Shown: positions 36,022-44,288 of the stretch, piece after piece
Position numbering within the stretch: the stretch's first letter is position 1
Layout: each line of letters starts with the position of its first letter
Assembly (NCBI RefSeq): GCF_002197685.1
Contig: NZ_NBBI01000001.1
Span: 868,001-932,000 of the forward strand
Length of the DNA: 64,000 bases
Source of the DNA: Sphingomonas dokdonensis
GTDB taxonomy: Bacteria; Pseudomonadota; Alphaproteobacteria; Sphingomonadales; Sphingomonadaceae
Direction: 5' to 3'
Position numbers and translations under genes: made by a program
Notes under the pieces: generated by a model
What the model was told of the DNA's origin: nothing
Databases searched by the model: none
The model's input: the letters and a program-made list of their open reading frames with translations, nothing else

Positions 36022-36384
36022 ATGAATGGATTTTTGATGAAGGCAGGACTGGGGTCGGCGCTCGCCGCGTCGGCGCTTGCCACTGCTACCCCGGCCACGG
36101 CGCAACGCTGGCATCGCGGCTATGATCGCGGCGGCGACGCGGCGGCCGGCGCGCTGATCGGCGGCGTGATCGGCCTCGGCCTTGGCGCGGCGATCGCGTC
36201 GAGCAACCGCGGCCCCTATTACGGTTATCGGGGCGGGTATCGCGGCTACAATGGCTATGACGGCTATTATCCGCGCAACTATTACAATCCCAATCGCCGG
36301 GCTTGGCGCGGACCGCGCTGTTTCCAGCAGTGGCGGTGGGATCCCTATTACGGCCAGCAGGTGCCGGTGCGCGTCTGCCGCTGA
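36022..36384 (+). CDS. Exported Gly/Tyr-rich glycine-zipper protein
   Basis: This 120-residue protein starts at ATG 36022, placed by GGAGG eight bases upstream; earlier in-frame codons have no ribosome site. A signal peptide ends at about residue 28 (ATATPATAQ). Then comes a glycine-zipper helix AGALIGGVIGLGLGAAIAS and a long Gly-Tyr-Arg-Asn-rich tail with repeats such as GYRGGYRGYNGYDG. The last part, RCFQQWRWDPYYGQQVPVRVCR, has two Cys. Similar small envelope proteins are common in sphingomonads; the role is unknown. A strong terminator follows. Confidence 0.8.
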   Translation: MNGFLMKAGLGSALAASALATATPATAQRWHRGYDRGGDAAAGALIGGVIGLGLGAAIASSNRGPYYGYRGGYRGYNGYDGYYPRNYYNPNRRAWRGPRCFQQWRWDPYYGQQVPVRVCR

Positions 36385-36419
36385 GCGGCTGACGGGCCGA
36401 CGACGAGGTCACGCAGGGG

Positions 36420-36457
36420 GCGGCGCGGGAGACTCGATCTTCCGCGCCGCTTTTTTT
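36420..36457 (+). terminator. Rho-independent terminator after the Gly/Tyr-rich gene
   Basis: GCGGCGCGG pairs with CCGCGCCGC around a 13-base loop that can pair further (AGA/TCT), followed at once by seven T. It lies 35 bases after the stop at 36384. This is the clearest intrinsic terminator in the window. Confidence 0.88.
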
Positions 36458-36497
36458 GTGTTTTGCGCAGCGCGGCGATCGGTTAGGCGCGCAGGCC

Positions 36498-36785
36498 ATG
36501 ACCGACACACCGCCAGACCATCTCTCGATCGACCCTTCCAGCCCCTATTTCGACCAGCCGACGCTGGAGCGGGGCATCGGCATCCGGTTCAAGGGTGTCG
36601 AGCGGAACGACGTGGAGGAATATTCCATCTCCGAGGGGTGGATCCGCGTGGCGCTGGGCAAGAAGGTCGATCGGCGTGGGCGGCCACTGACGATCAAGCT
36701 GACCGGCCCGGTGGAGGCGTATTTCCAGCGGCCTGCGGACAACGAGGGCGACGATAGCGCCGACGAGGCGGGCGGCGACGAATAA
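36498..36785 (+). CDS. DUF3297 family protein
   Basis: This 95-residue soluble protein starts at ATG 36498 after the terminator. It matches DUF3297: PSSPYFDQPTLERGIGIRF, the VEEYSISEGWIRVALGK strand pair, a basic GKKVDRRGRPLTIKL segment and a strongly acidic C-terminus. The family is small, proteobacterial and uncharacterised. A bidirectional hairpin lies 55 bases after its stop. Confidence 0.9.
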   Translation: MTDTPPDHLSIDPSSPYFDQPTLERGIGIRFKGVERNDVEEYSISEGWIRVALGKKVDRRGRPLTIKLTGPVEAYFQRPADNEGDDSADEAGGDE

Positions 36786-36840
36786 GCGGGTCCGGCAGCG
36801 TGCCTGAGGTGCGCTGGTCTTCCGAAGTAGCCACATGAAA

Positions 36841-36870
36841 ACGCGCCGCCGGAATGATCCGACGGCGCGT
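36841..36870. terminator. Bidirectional terminator between DUF3297 and nitronate monooxygenase genes
   Basis: ACGCGCCG and CGGCGCGT form an eight-base stem extended by CGG/CCG around an AATGAT loop. On the plus strand TGTTGTTT follows; on the minus strand the stem is followed by TTTT. It sits between two convergent genes, so it probably stops transcription from both sides. Confidence 0.78.
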
Positions 36871-36912
36871 TGTTGTTTGCGATCGCTGCAGACGTGGCCG
36901 CAGCGGATGCCG

Positions 36913-37887
36913 TTAGGCGGCGAGGCCGATCCGGGCCTTGGCCGCGTTATACTCGCGCTCCATGCGATCGATCCGGTCGGCGACCGACTCGACCTTTTGC
37001 ACCGCGCCGATGCCCTGGCCCGAGCCCCAGATGTCGCGCCATGCCTTGGCTTTGGCCGGCTCACCATTGGAGTTCTGGCCGAAGTTCATGGTCTTGTAGT
37101 CGCCCTCGGGCAGATTGTCGGGGTCCAGCCCGGCCGCGACGATCGAGCCGCGCAGGTAGTTGCCGTGCACGCCGGTGAAGAGGTTGGAATAGACGATGTC
37201 GGAGGCGCGGCCCTCGACGATGCCGTTCTTGTATCCCTCGTCGGCATTCGCTTCCTCGGTGGCGATGAAGGGCGAGCCGATATAGGCGAAATCGGCGCCC
37301 ATCGCCTGCGCGGCGAGCACGGCGTCGCCGGTGGCGATCGACCCCGACAGCGCGACGGGGCCGTCGAACCACTGACGGATCTCGCTGATAAGCGCGAAGG
37401 GCGACAGGCGACCGGCGTGACCGCCTGCACCGGCTGCGACGGGGATCAGGCCATCGGCGCCCTTTTCGATCGCCTTGCGTGCGAAGCGATCGTCGATCAC
37501 GTCGTGCATGGTGATGCCGCCCCAATTGTGGACGGCCTGGTTGAGCTCCTCACGCGCGCCGAGCGAGGTAATGGTGATCGGCACCTGCCACTTTTCACAG
37601 GTGGCGAGGTCCGCGTCGAGGCGATCGTTCGACTTGTGGACGATCTGGTTGACGGCGAAGGGGGCGGCGGGGCGATCGGGATTGTCGCGGTTGTGCGCTG
37701 CCAGTTCCTCGGTGATCCGGTGCAGCCACTCGTCCAGCAATCCCTGCGGACGGGCATTGAGCGCCGGGAAGGAGCCGACCACGCCCGCCTTGCATTGCGC
37801 AATGACGAGATCCGGGCCGGAAATGATGAACAGCGGCGAGCCGATAACCGGCAGGCGCAAGCGGGACAGGATGGCTGGCACTGACAT
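36913..37887 (-). CDS. Nitronate monooxygenase / 2-nitropropane dioxygenase family
   Basis: This 324-residue FMN-binding TIM-barrel protein starts at ATG 37887; the open frame continues upstream but MSVPAILSRLRLPVIGSPLF is the normal family start. Conserved parts are GSPLFIISGP, the catalytic-region AGGHAGRLSPFALI and the FMN phosphate motifs ALSGSIATGDAVLAA and FAYIGSPFIAT. These enzymes oxidise nitronates; many homologues serve unknown flavin reactions. It ends 43 bases after a bidirectional terminator, and the gamma-carbonic anhydrase gene lies upstream on the same strand. Confidence 0.92.
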   Translation of the reverse strand: MSVPAILSRLRLPVIGSPLFIISGPDLVIAQCKAGVVGSFPALNARPQGLLDEWLHRITEELAAHNRDNPDRPAAPFAVNQIVHKSNDRLDADLATCEKWQVPITITSLGAREELNQAVHNWGGITMHDVIDDRFARKAIEKGADGLIPVAAGAGGHAGRLSPFALISEIRQWFDGPVALSGSIATGDAVLAAQAMGADFAYIGSPFIATEEANADEGYKNGIVEGRASDIVYSNLFTGVHGNYLRGSIVAAGLDPDNLPEGDYKTMNFGQNSNGEPAKAKAWRDIWGSGQGIGAVQKVESVADRIDRMEREYNAAKARIGLAA

Positions 37888-37937
37888 AAGGATTGTTATG
37901 TCGGGTGAGTAATCACCTGTCCAGCACCTGCGCAGCC

Positions 37938-38462
37938 TCAGTCGACGCGCTTCAGACCGGTGGCGGCGGCGCGGCCGTTTTCGACATAATGCGCGGCCGA
38001 TATCTTCAGCCCCGCGACGGCCCGGTCGTCGAGTTCGCGCACCGCCTTGGCGGGGCTGCCGACGATGAGGCTGCGCGGCGGAAAGGTCTTGCCCTCGGTC
38101 ACCAAAGCGTTCGCGCCGATGATGCAATCGTCGGGAATGTGCGCGCGATTGAGGATCGTCGCCCCCATGCCGATGAGCACGCGGTTGCCGATGGTGCAGC
38201 CGTGCAGGATCGCGTGGTGCCCGATGGTGCAGTCCTCGCCGACGGTCAGCGGCGAATCGGGATCGGAATGGAGCATCGCGCCCTCCTGTATGTTGCTGCG
38301 CGCGCCGATCGGGATGGTAGTGTTGTCGCCGCGGATCACCGCGCCGAACCAGACGCTGGTGTCCTCCGCGAGCCGCACGTCGCCGACCACATCGGCGCTC
38401 GGCGCGACCCAGGCGGTGTCGTGACAGGTGGGGCGCTGGCCCTTGAACTCGTAGAGCGGCAT
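37938..38462 (-). CDS. Gamma-carbonic-anhydrase-like hexapeptide protein
   Basis: This 174-residue left-handed beta-helix protein is of the YrdA/PaaY type. The zinc-site histidines lie in GAMLHSD and TIGHHAILHGC, and the start block VWFGAVIRGDN is typical. I use ATG 38462 because AGGAG lies eight bases before it; an ATG at 38480 would add six residues. Relatives are gamma-carbonic anhydrases or acyl-CoA-related proteins; activity cannot be settled by sequence. It is 50 bases upstream of the nitronate monooxygenase gene on the same strand. Confidence 0.9.
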   Translation of the reverse strand: MPLYEFKGQRPTCHDTAWVAPSADVVGDVRLAEDTSVWFGAVIRGDNTTIPIGARSNIQEGAMLHSDPDSPLTVGEDCTIGHHAILHGCTIGNRVLIGMGATILNRAHIPDDCIIGANALVTEGKTFPPRSLIVGSPAKAVRELDDRAVAGLKISAAHYVENGRAAATGLKRVD

Positions 38463-38551
38463 CTTTCTCTCCTGTACCATCCTCGGACACTCGGGCCGCA
38501 GCCTCTTTCAGGCTGGTGCCAAATCGTAAACGCGGCGTTAACCATGTCACC

Positions 38552-38713
38552 ATGCAACGACGCTTCATCACCGCCGAGCCGGCTCGCCATCCCATCCGCC
38601 GCACGCTGGTTCAGGCCGAGGCGAAGGCGAAGCGCGGGGACGACCAAGATCTTAAGTTGTTCGTGCTGAGCTTCACCGCCTTTTTCGTGTGCTTCTACAC
38701 CATGATCGCCTGA
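38552..38713 (+). CDS. Small single-helix membrane protein (53 aa)
   Basis: The frame from ATG 38552 (MQRRFITAEPARHPIRRTL) has a basic N-terminal half and one C-terminal hydrophobic helix, LFVLSFTAFFVCFYTMI. The codon usage is GC-rich at third positions and the gene occupies a gap between divergent and convergent neighbours, which supports coding. An upstream in-frame ATG at 38516 is possible. No family is recognised; a positive-inside small membrane protein is all that can be said. Confidence 0.55.
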   Translation: MQRRFITAEPARHPIRRTLVQAEAKAKRGDDQDLKLFVLSFTAFFVCFYTMIA

Positions 38714-38730
38714 TTGGCCTGAAGGACCGC

Positions 38731-40026
38731 TCAGTCGCAGGCGCGATGCAGGCGCTGCGCGATCCAGGCTGAAACGAGGCACATGCCGGCGACGAGCAGC
38801 AGCAACTGACTGGCCGTTGCGCCGAGCGCCGTGATGCCGGCAACCGCGGCCGAACCGATCGTCATCGCGCCGGCGTTCACCACGTTGTTCGCGGCCACCG
38901 TGCGCGCGGTCTGATCCTTGGGCACGGTGGTGGTGAGAAAGGCGTAGAGCGGCACCACGAACATGCCGCCGAAGATCGCGACGAACATCAGCGTCAGCAG
39001 CACCAGCGGCGCGCCGGGATGGCGGACGAATGCGGCGATATTGTAGAGCGTGCCGGCGGGTGCGGCGTCCCAGCGGTTGGCGACGAACCAGAAGGCGAGC
39101 ACCGCCGCGCCCATCGCGATGACCGATGCGGGCGAATAGCGCGCGGAAATATGGCCGCGCAGCATGAGATTGATCACCACCGATCCGATCGCCACGCCGA
39201 TCGAGAAGATCGCCAGCACGAGGCTGGCGACGCTCGCGTCGGCGGTGAGGACGTTCTTTACCAACGGTGGGAAGATCACGACGAGCACCGAGCCGATCGT
39301 CCAGAAGAAGCTGATCGCACAGATCGCCAGGAACAGCCGCGGGATGTGCATGGTGCCGGCGACGAGGCGCCAGGAGGCGCGCAGCGGATTGTAATCGAGC
39401 TTCAGCGGCGGACCGAGCCGCGGGGCGGCGGGGACCATGCGCGCGCTCATATAGCCGAGCGCGGCAACCAGGAACGTCAGCGCCGCGATCAGCGGGATCG
39501 ATTCGTAGATGAAACCGGCGAGGATCGTACCGAGCAGGATCGACAGGTACGTGCCGGCCTCGACCAGCCCGGTGCCGCCGAGCACGTCCCCGTCATCCAG
39601 ATGCTGGGGCAGGATGGCGTATTTGATCGGGCTGAAGAAGGTGGAGTGGATGCCGAGGCCGACGACCGCGCCGAGCATCATCACAATCGGCAGCGTGACC
39701 TGACCGGTGCGTGCCAGCAGCAAGCCGCCGCAGCCCAGCGCCATGATGCCGAACTCGACGATCTTCACCACGCGGATGATCCGCGCCTTGTCCATCGTGT
39801 CGGCCAATTGGCCCGACAGCGCGGACAGCAGAAAGAAGGGGAGAATGAAAAGCGCGGCGGCGAGCGCGTTGAAGAAGCTTTCCTGCTGCTCACTCTGGAA
39901 GATCTCGTAGGTCGCGAAGAGGACCATCGAGGTCTTGAACAGATTGTCGTTGAAGGCGCCGAGGAATTGCGTGACGAAAAGCGGCAGAAAGCGCCGGCGT
40001 TTCAGAAGCCCGAGGGCGTTGATCAT
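38731..40026 (-). CDS. MFS transporter, LplT-like
   Basis: This 431-residue major-facilitator protein has about twelve hydrophobic helices. The opening FLPLFVTQFLGAFNDNLFK matches the LplT lysophospholipid flippase and the N-terminal part of MFS-acyltransferase fusions, where FxGAFNDN is diagnostic. No acyltransferase domain follows here, and none is encoded next to it. The likely role is lysophospholipid or related lipid movement across the inner membrane, by family only. I use ATG 40026; upstream extension has no domain support. Confidence 0.88.
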   Translation of the reverse strand: MINALGLLKRRRFLPLFVTQFLGAFNDNLFKTSMVLFATYEIFQSEQQESFFNALAAALFILPFFLLSALSGQLADTMDKARIIRVVKIVEFGIMALGCGGLLLARTGQVTLPIVMMLGAVVGLGIHSTFFSPIKYAILPQHLDDGDVLGGTGLVEAGTYLSILLGTILAGFIYESIPLIAALTFLVAALGYMSARMVPAAPRLGPPLKLDYNPLRASWRLVAGTMHIPRLFLAICAISFFWTIGSVLVVIFPPLVKNVLTADASVASLVLAIFSIGVAIGSVVINLMLRGHISARYSPASVIAMGAAVLAFWFVANRWDAAPAGTLYNIAAFVRHPGAPLVLLTLMFVAIFGGMFVVPLYAFLTTTVPKDQTARTVAANNVVNAGAMTIGSAAVAGITALGATASQLLLLVAGMCLVSAWIAQRLHRACD

Positions 40027-40139
40027 GGCAGGAAGTCGCCCGGCTGTGGCACAATGAGGGTTGCGCATAGCCCCTGCCCGGCGCCGATGCCAAGCCCGGC
40101 AGGCTTGCGTCACCGCCCTAGCAGGCTAAGTCACCATCT

Positions 40140-40706
40140 GTGCTGACCTTGCCCAACCTGCTGACCCTGTCGCGAATCGTCGCGGTTCCCGCGCTTGTCG
40201 CGCTGCTCTGGTGGCCGACGTGGCAGGTGGGCTTCGCGATCGCCTTCGTGCTGTACTGCCTGATGGGCATCACCGATTATTTCGACGGCTATCTGGCGCG
40301 GGCGCAGGGCGCGGTGTCGCGGCTGGGCGTGTTTCTCGATCCGATCGCCGACAAGATCATGGTGGCGGCCGTGATCCTGATGCTGGTCGGCACGCGACAC
40401 AACGACAGCGCGGTGATTACCGGCGTGCACATCATCGCGGCGCTGATCATCCTGTTGCGCGAGATCGCCGTATCGGGGCTGCGCGAGTTTCTCGCCGGAT
40501 TGCAGGTATCGCTGCCGGTGTCGAAGCTGGCCAAGTGGAAGACGACGTTGCAGCTCGTCTCGCTCGGCGCGCTGATCCTGGCGGGCGCGCTGCCGGCCTA
40601 TGCCTTCGTGAAGGTGACCGGGCTGGTCTCTTTATGGGGTGCGGCGGTGCTGACGGTGATCACCGGGTGGGATTATCTGCGCGTCGGCCTGAGGCACATG
40701 GACTGA
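40140..40706 (+). CDS. pgsA: CDP-diacylglycerol-glycerol-3-phosphate 3-phosphatidyltransferase
   Basis: PgsA makes phosphatidylglycerol phosphate, the precursor of phosphatidylglycerol and cardiolipin. The 188-residue membrane protein begins with GTG at 40140 (NLLTLSRI motif). It carries the full CDP-alcohol phosphotransferase signature DG-AR-G-D-D in DYFDGYLAR...LGVFLDPIADK. Its TGA overlaps the moaD ATG. The neighbouring LplT-like gene is divergent and also lipid-related. Confidence 0.95.
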   Translation: MLTLPNLLTLSRIVAVPALVALLWWPTWQVGFAIAFVLYCLMGITDYFDGYLARAQGAVSRLGVFLDPIADKIMVAAVILMLVGTRHNDSAVITGVHIIAALIILLREIAVSGLREFLAGLQVSLPVSKLAKWKTTLQLVSLGALILAGALPAYAFVKVTGLVSLWGAAVLTVITGWDYLRVGLRHMD

Positions 40707-40963
40707 TGGCGGTGCGCATTCTTTATTTCGCGTGGGTGCGCGAGCAGATCGGCGTTGCGGAAGAGGACGTGAACCTGCCCGCGACCGTCGAAACGGTCGG
40801 CGCGCTGATCGATTGGCTGTCCGCGCGATCCGATCGCCATGCCGAGGCACTGGCCAGCCGAGAGCGGCTGCGCGCCGCGGTGGACGAAGCGTTCGTGCCG
40901 CTGAGCGCGCCGATCGCCGGTGCGCGCGAGATCGCGATCTTCCCGCCGGTGACGGGCGGATGA
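40706..40963 (+). CDS. moaD: Molybdopterin synthase small subunit MoaD
   Basis: This 85-residue ubiquitin-like sulfur carrier ends in Gly-Gly (FPPVTGG), which is thiocarboxylated to supply sulfur for molybdopterin. The opening VRILYFAWVREQIG is typical. It starts at the ATG overlapping the pgsA stop, and its own stop overlaps the moaE ATG, so pgsA-moaD-moaE is translationally coupled. Confidence 0.95.
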   Translation: MAVRILYFAWVREQIGVAEEDVNLPATVETVGALIDWLSARSDRHAEALASRERLRAAVDEAFVPLSAPIAGAREIAIFPPVTGG

Positions 40964-41394
40964 TCCGCATCCTCGTGAGCGACGCGCCAATCGATCTTGG
41001 TGAAGAGATGCGGCTGGCGGGTGACGATGGCGCGCTGGCCACCTTTACCGGCACGGTGCGTGCCGATGATGGCGTCAGCGAGCTGATGCTGGAGCATTAT
41101 CCGGGCGCGACGGAGCGCGCGCTTCAAGCGCTGGCGGAGGAGGCGACAGGGCGCTGGTCGCTGTCGCGCGCGACGATCGTGCATCGCGTCGGCGCGATGG
41201 TGCCGGGCGACCGCATCGTGTTCGTCGCTGCCGGCGCCGCGCATCGGCAGGCGGCGCTGGATGCCTGCGCCTTCCTGATCGACCGGCTGAAGACCGATGC
41301 GCCGTTCTGGAAGCGCGAGCAGGTCGGCGGCCAGCACCGCTGGGTCGAGCGGCGCGACAGCGACGACGCCTCGGCCGCAAAGTGGCAGCACTGA
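40960..41394 (+). CDS. moaE: Molybdopterin synthase catalytic subunit MoaE
   Basis: MoaE converts precursor Z (cPMP) to molybdopterin with MoaD. The 144-residue protein has the family blocks ALATFTGTVRADD, LEHYPGATER, HRVGAMVPGD and DACAFLIDRLKTDAPFWKRE, which contains the catalytic Lys pair. It starts at ATG 40960 overlapping the moaD stop. No other molybdenum cofactor genes are in the window. Confidence 0.95.
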   Translation: MIRILVSDAPIDLGEEMRLAGDDGALATFTGTVRADDGVSELMLEHYPGATERALQALAEEATGRWSLSRATIVHRVGAMVPGDRIVFVAAGAAHRQAALDACAFLIDRLKTDAPFWKREQVGGQHRWVERRDSDDASAAKWQH

Positions 41395-41421
41395 CCGCCG
41401 AGCCGGTTCCTGAGCTGAACG

Positions 41422-42090
41422 TTACGCCAGGCGCGGGATCATCACGCCGTTGATGACGTGGAACACGCCGTTCGCCTGCTGCACGTCGGGCGTTTCGATA
41501 TAGCTTGTATTGCCGTGCGTATCGGTGAGCGCGACCGCGGCACCATCCTTTCGCGCGAGCAGCGGCGCACCGTCGATGGTGGACAGATGCGCGACGCCGC
41601 CGCTGCGATCGATGCGCGCGCGCAGATCCGCCAGCGTGATGCTGCCGCGCACGACATGGTAATTGACCAGGCGGTTCAGGGTGTCGCGATTGGCGGGCTG
41701 CAGCAGCTGATCGACGGCGCCGGGCGACATGCGGCCGAACGCTTCGTCATTGGGCGCGAAGACGGTGACCGGGCCGGCGGCCGCGAGTGAGCGGCCGGCG
41801 TCGCTCGCGCCGAGCGCGCGGGACAAGGCGCGCAAATTGGGTGCCGCAGCGACGTTTGCGGCGATCGTCCGATTGCCGAGCATGCGGGCACCGGCGAGGT
41901 GGGGATTGATCGCGGTCGCGGCTTGGGCGGCCAACAGAGCCGAGTTCGTCGCGACCGGCGTCGCCGGTGCGGCCTGGGATGGGATCGCAGTCGGTGCCTG
42001 CGCGAGCGGGGACATGCCGCTCGGCTGCGACGCACATGCCGTCAACAAGGCGCCGAGAACAAAGGCGGGGACGAGATGTCGCTTGTTCAT
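41422..42090 (-). CDS. Fasciclin-domain lipoprotein
   Basis: This 222-residue protein has a lipoprotein signal (LLTAC lipobox, Cys19), an Ala/Pro-rich linker (20-60), and one fasciclin (FAS1) domain from about residue 75. The domain has the H1 motif VTVFAPNDEAFGRM and the H2 region VNYHVVRGSI, ending FHVINGVMIP. FAS1 domains mediate adhesion or protein interaction at the cell surface. An inverted repeat GAACC/GGTTC at 42091-42109 brackets the ribosome-site GGAG directly upstream of the start. It is divergent from thiE. Confidence 0.92.
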   Translation of the reverse strand: MNKRHLVPAFVLGALLTACASQPSGMSPLAQAPTAIPSQAAPATPVATNSALLAAQAATAINPHLAGARMLGNRTIAANVAAAPNLRALSRALGASDAGRSLAAAGPVTVFAPNDEAFGRMSPGAVDQLLQPANRDTLNRLVNYHVVRGSITLADLRARIDRSGGVAHLSTIDGAPLLARKDGAAVALTDTHGNTSYIETPDVQQANGVFHVINGVMIPRLA

Positions 42091-42206
42091 GAACCACTTA
42101 CTCCGGTTCCATATTCAAAGCTCGAACGCCCCGCCGGCGGAGAGGTTGCCGTAAAATGCATCGCGGCGCCTTTCGTCCGATGCGCAGCCTCGCTAGGCAC
42201 CATGGC

Positions 42207-42884
42207 ATGATTGATGATCCGCTCGGCCCGCTCGATCCCGATTTCGCCGCCTCGTTCAAACGCGACGACAAGCGGCCGCCCTGCCAGCTTTACCTCGTAT
42301 CGCCACTTGAAGTCGCAGGCGGCTTTCCCGACCGGCTGGCGCGCGCGCTGGATGCCGGATCGGTGGCGGCGTTCCAGTTCCGCGTGAAGGACGTGAGCCA
42401 GCATGAGGCGGCGCGATTGGCCGAGCCGTTGCAGCGGATCTGCGCCGACCGCGACGTGGCGTTCATCGTCAACGACAGCATCTCGCTCGCCAAGCGGCTG
42501 GGGGCGGACGGCGTTCACCTGGGGCAGGACGATGGCGACCCGCGCGAGGCGCGGGCGGCGCTGGGGCCGGAGGCGCAGGTCGGCGTGACGTGTCATGACA
42601 GCCGCCATTTCGCGATGGAGGCCGGCGAGGCGGGCGCGGACTATGTCGCGTTCGGCAGTTTCTATCCGACCACGACGAAGACGGTGAAGCACCGGCCCGA
42701 GCCGGTAATCCTGTCATGGTGGTCGTCGCTGTTCGAGCTGCCCTGCGTGGCGATCGGCGGCATCACGCCGGCCAATGCGGCGCCGCTAGTGGCGGCAGGG
42801 GCGGACTTCATCGCGGTTTCCGGTGCGGTCTGGCAGGGCGACGAAGCGGCGGCGGTTCGCGCCTTTGCGGCCGTGCTCGGCTGA
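42207..42884 (+). CDS. thiE: Thiamine phosphate synthase family protein
   Basis: This TIM-barrel thiamine-phosphate synthase joins HMP-pyrophosphate and thiazole phosphate. I use ATG 42207, giving 225 residues; earlier ATGs have no better ribosome site. The N-terminal QLYLVSPL, FQFRVKD (phosphate and Mg region), NDSISLAKRLGADGVHLGQDD, FGSFYPTTTK and GGITPANAAPL blocks are present. The VTCHDSRHF segment replaces the usual GxSxH, a divergence seen in alphaproteobacterial homologues. No TPP riboswitch-like leader is visible. Confidence 0.88.
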   Translation: MIDDPLGPLDPDFAASFKRDDKRPPCQLYLVSPLEVAGGFPDRLARALDAGSVAAFQFRVKDVSQHEAARLAEPLQRICADRDVAFIVNDSISLAKRLGADGVHLGQDDGDPREARAALGPEAQVGVTCHDSRHFAMEAGEAGADYVAFGSFYPTTTKTVKHRPEPVILSWWSSLFELPCVAIGGITPANAAPLVAAGADFIAVSGAVWQGDEAAAVRAFAAVLG

Positions 42885-42918
42885 GGGCGGTGGCGGCGGG
42901 CAGACGCAGGGCCGCCGG

Positions 42919-43512
42919 ATGACGCGGCTGGGCGGGACGATCCTGGCGCTGATCGTGCTGGCGGTGATCGGCTTTGCGTCCATGCTCTCCTTCGGGCCCA
43001 GCGCGCCGCGGCGTGTCGCCAGGGAGGAGGTGACCGATATTGGACCGGTTCAGCCGCCGCCGTCGAGCCGCGTGCTGATGATCCCGGTTGCCGGGGTCCC
43101 GGCCGGTCAGCTGGTCGATACCTGGGGACAATCGCGGGCGGGCGGTGCGCGCAGCCATGAGGCGATCGACATCATGGCGCCGGGCAATACGCCGGTGGTC
43201 GCCGCGGGGCGCGGCACGATCGAGAAGCTGTTCCACAGCGAGGCCGGCGGCATCACGCTGTACGTGCGCTCGCCTGACCGACGGTGGAGCCATTATTATG
43301 CGCATCTCGCCGGCTATGCGCCCGGCATTCACGAGGGGCAGAAGGTGGAGCGCGGCACGTTGCTGGGCTTTGTCGGCGACACGGGCAACGCCGGCGCGGG
43401 CAACACGCACCTGCATTTCGGGGTCAGCCGGATGACGCCCGATGCGCGATGGCACGAGGGCGTGCCGATCAACCCGTACCCACTGCTTGCCGGAAAGCGC
43501 AAGGTTCGTTAG
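42919..43512 (+). CDS. M23 family metallopeptidase, membrane-anchored
   Basis: This 197-residue protein has one N-terminal hydrophobic helix (about 6-26) and a LytM/M23 domain. Zinc ligands are visible in [10 protein letters not shown] (His, Asp) and NTHLHFGV (HxH). With an intact active site it may cut peptidoglycan peptides, unlike the degenerate EnvC/NlpD activators. ATG 42919 has GCAGGG upstream. It follows thiE by 34 bases and precedes efp, without an evident functional link. Confidence 0.9.
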   Translation: MTRLGGTILALIVLAVIGFASMLSFGPSAPRRVAREEVTDIGPVQPPPSSRVLMIPVAGVPAGQLVDTWGQSRAGGARSHEAIDIMAPGNTPVVAAGRGTIEKLFHSEAGGITLYVRSPDRRWSHYYAHLAGYAPGIHEGQKVERGTLLGFVGDTGNAGAGNTHLHFGVSRMTPDARWHEGVPINPYPLLAGKRKVR

Positions 43513-43538
43513 GGCGACCCCCTTCCAGTTCAACACTG

Positions 43539-43654
43539 CCGTTTGCCCCTGAGCTGGTCGAAGCCCGCCCTGCATGCCTGTATGCTCAGGTTCCGATGCT
43601 CGGCGCAGCTCTCCGCATGGGGGAGCCGGCCTTCGACACGCTCAGCCCGAACGG
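43539..43654. repeat. REP-like inverted repeat upstream of efp
   Basis: Two 27-28-base arms face each other: 43539-43566, containing CTGAGCTGGTCGAAG, and 43628-43654, containing CTTCGACACGCTCAG. The 15-base cores are inverted copies with 13 of 15 matches. The consensus (GTTCG...CTGAGC.TGTCGAAG) is a familiar extragenic element of sphingomonad genomes. It fills most of the 161-base gap before efp. Confidence 0.7.
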
Positions 43655-43673
43655 CGAATGGGCCTATACAGTC

Positions 43674-44237
43674 ATGAAGATCAGCGGCGTCGATATCCGT
43701 CCGGGCAATATCATCGAATATGAAGGCGGCATCTGGCGCGCCGTGAAGATCCAGCACACCCAGCCCGGCAAGGGCGGCGCGTACATGCAGGTGGAGCTGA
43801 AGAACCTGCGCGACGGGCGCAAGAACAACGTGCGCTTCCGCTCGGCCGAGACGGTGGAGCGCGTGCGGCTCGACACCAAGGATTTCCAGTTCCTGTTCGC
43901 CGAGGGCGAGAGCCTCGTCTTCATGGACAAGGAAACCTACGACCAGGTGACGCTGCCGCGCGACCTGCTGGGCGATGCCGCCGCGTTCCTACAGGACGGC
44001 ATGGACGTGGTGATGGAGCTTTATGAGGAAGAAGCCATCAGCGTGCAGCTGCCCGACACGATCGAAGCGACGATCGTCGAGGCCGACGCGGTGGTGAAGG
44101 GGCAGACCGCCTCGTCCAGCTACAAGCCCGCCGTGCTCGACAATGGCGTGCGCGTGATGGTGCCGCCGCATATCGCCAGCGGCACCCGGATCGTGGTGGA
44201 CGTGTACGAGCAGACCTACGTGCGCCGCGCCGACTGA
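43674..44237 (+). CDS. efp: Elongation factor P
   Basis: EF-P relieves ribosome stalling at polyproline. From ATG 43674 the protein has 187 residues in three OB-like domains. The modified-Lys loop is TQPGKGGAY, with Lys33, the type handled by EpmA/B lysylation or left unmodified; no modifying enzyme is in the window. The C-terminal signature [21 protein letters not shown] is intact. Longer upstream frames run through a REP-like repeat and are not coding. Confidence 0.95.
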   Translation: MKISGVDIRPGNIIEYEGGIWRAVKIQHTQPGKGGAYMQVELKNLRDGRKNNVRFRSAETVERVRLDTKDFQFLFAEGESLVFMDKETYDQVTLPRDLLGDAAAFLQDGMDVVMELYEEEAISVQLPDTIEATIVEADAVVKGQTASSSYKPAVLDNGVRVMVPPHIASGTRIVVDVYEQTYVRRAD

Positions 44238-44245
44238 TCCTCCAT

Positions 44246-44269
44246 GCCGCTCTCCAACGCGGGAGCGGC
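44246..44269 (+). terminator. Hairpin after efp
   Basis: GCCGCTC(T)CC pairs with GGGAGCGGC around AACGC, nine bases past the efp stop. There is no U tract, so it may be a 3'-end stabilising hairpin or a factor-assisted terminator. Confidence 0.4.
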
Positions 44270-44288
44270 GACCGGGCGCAGCGGGGTC

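Noticed and set aside
42091..42206. TPP riboswitch before thiE
   Set aside because: The 116-base gap is shared with a divergent gene and shows no thi-box-like conserved segments.
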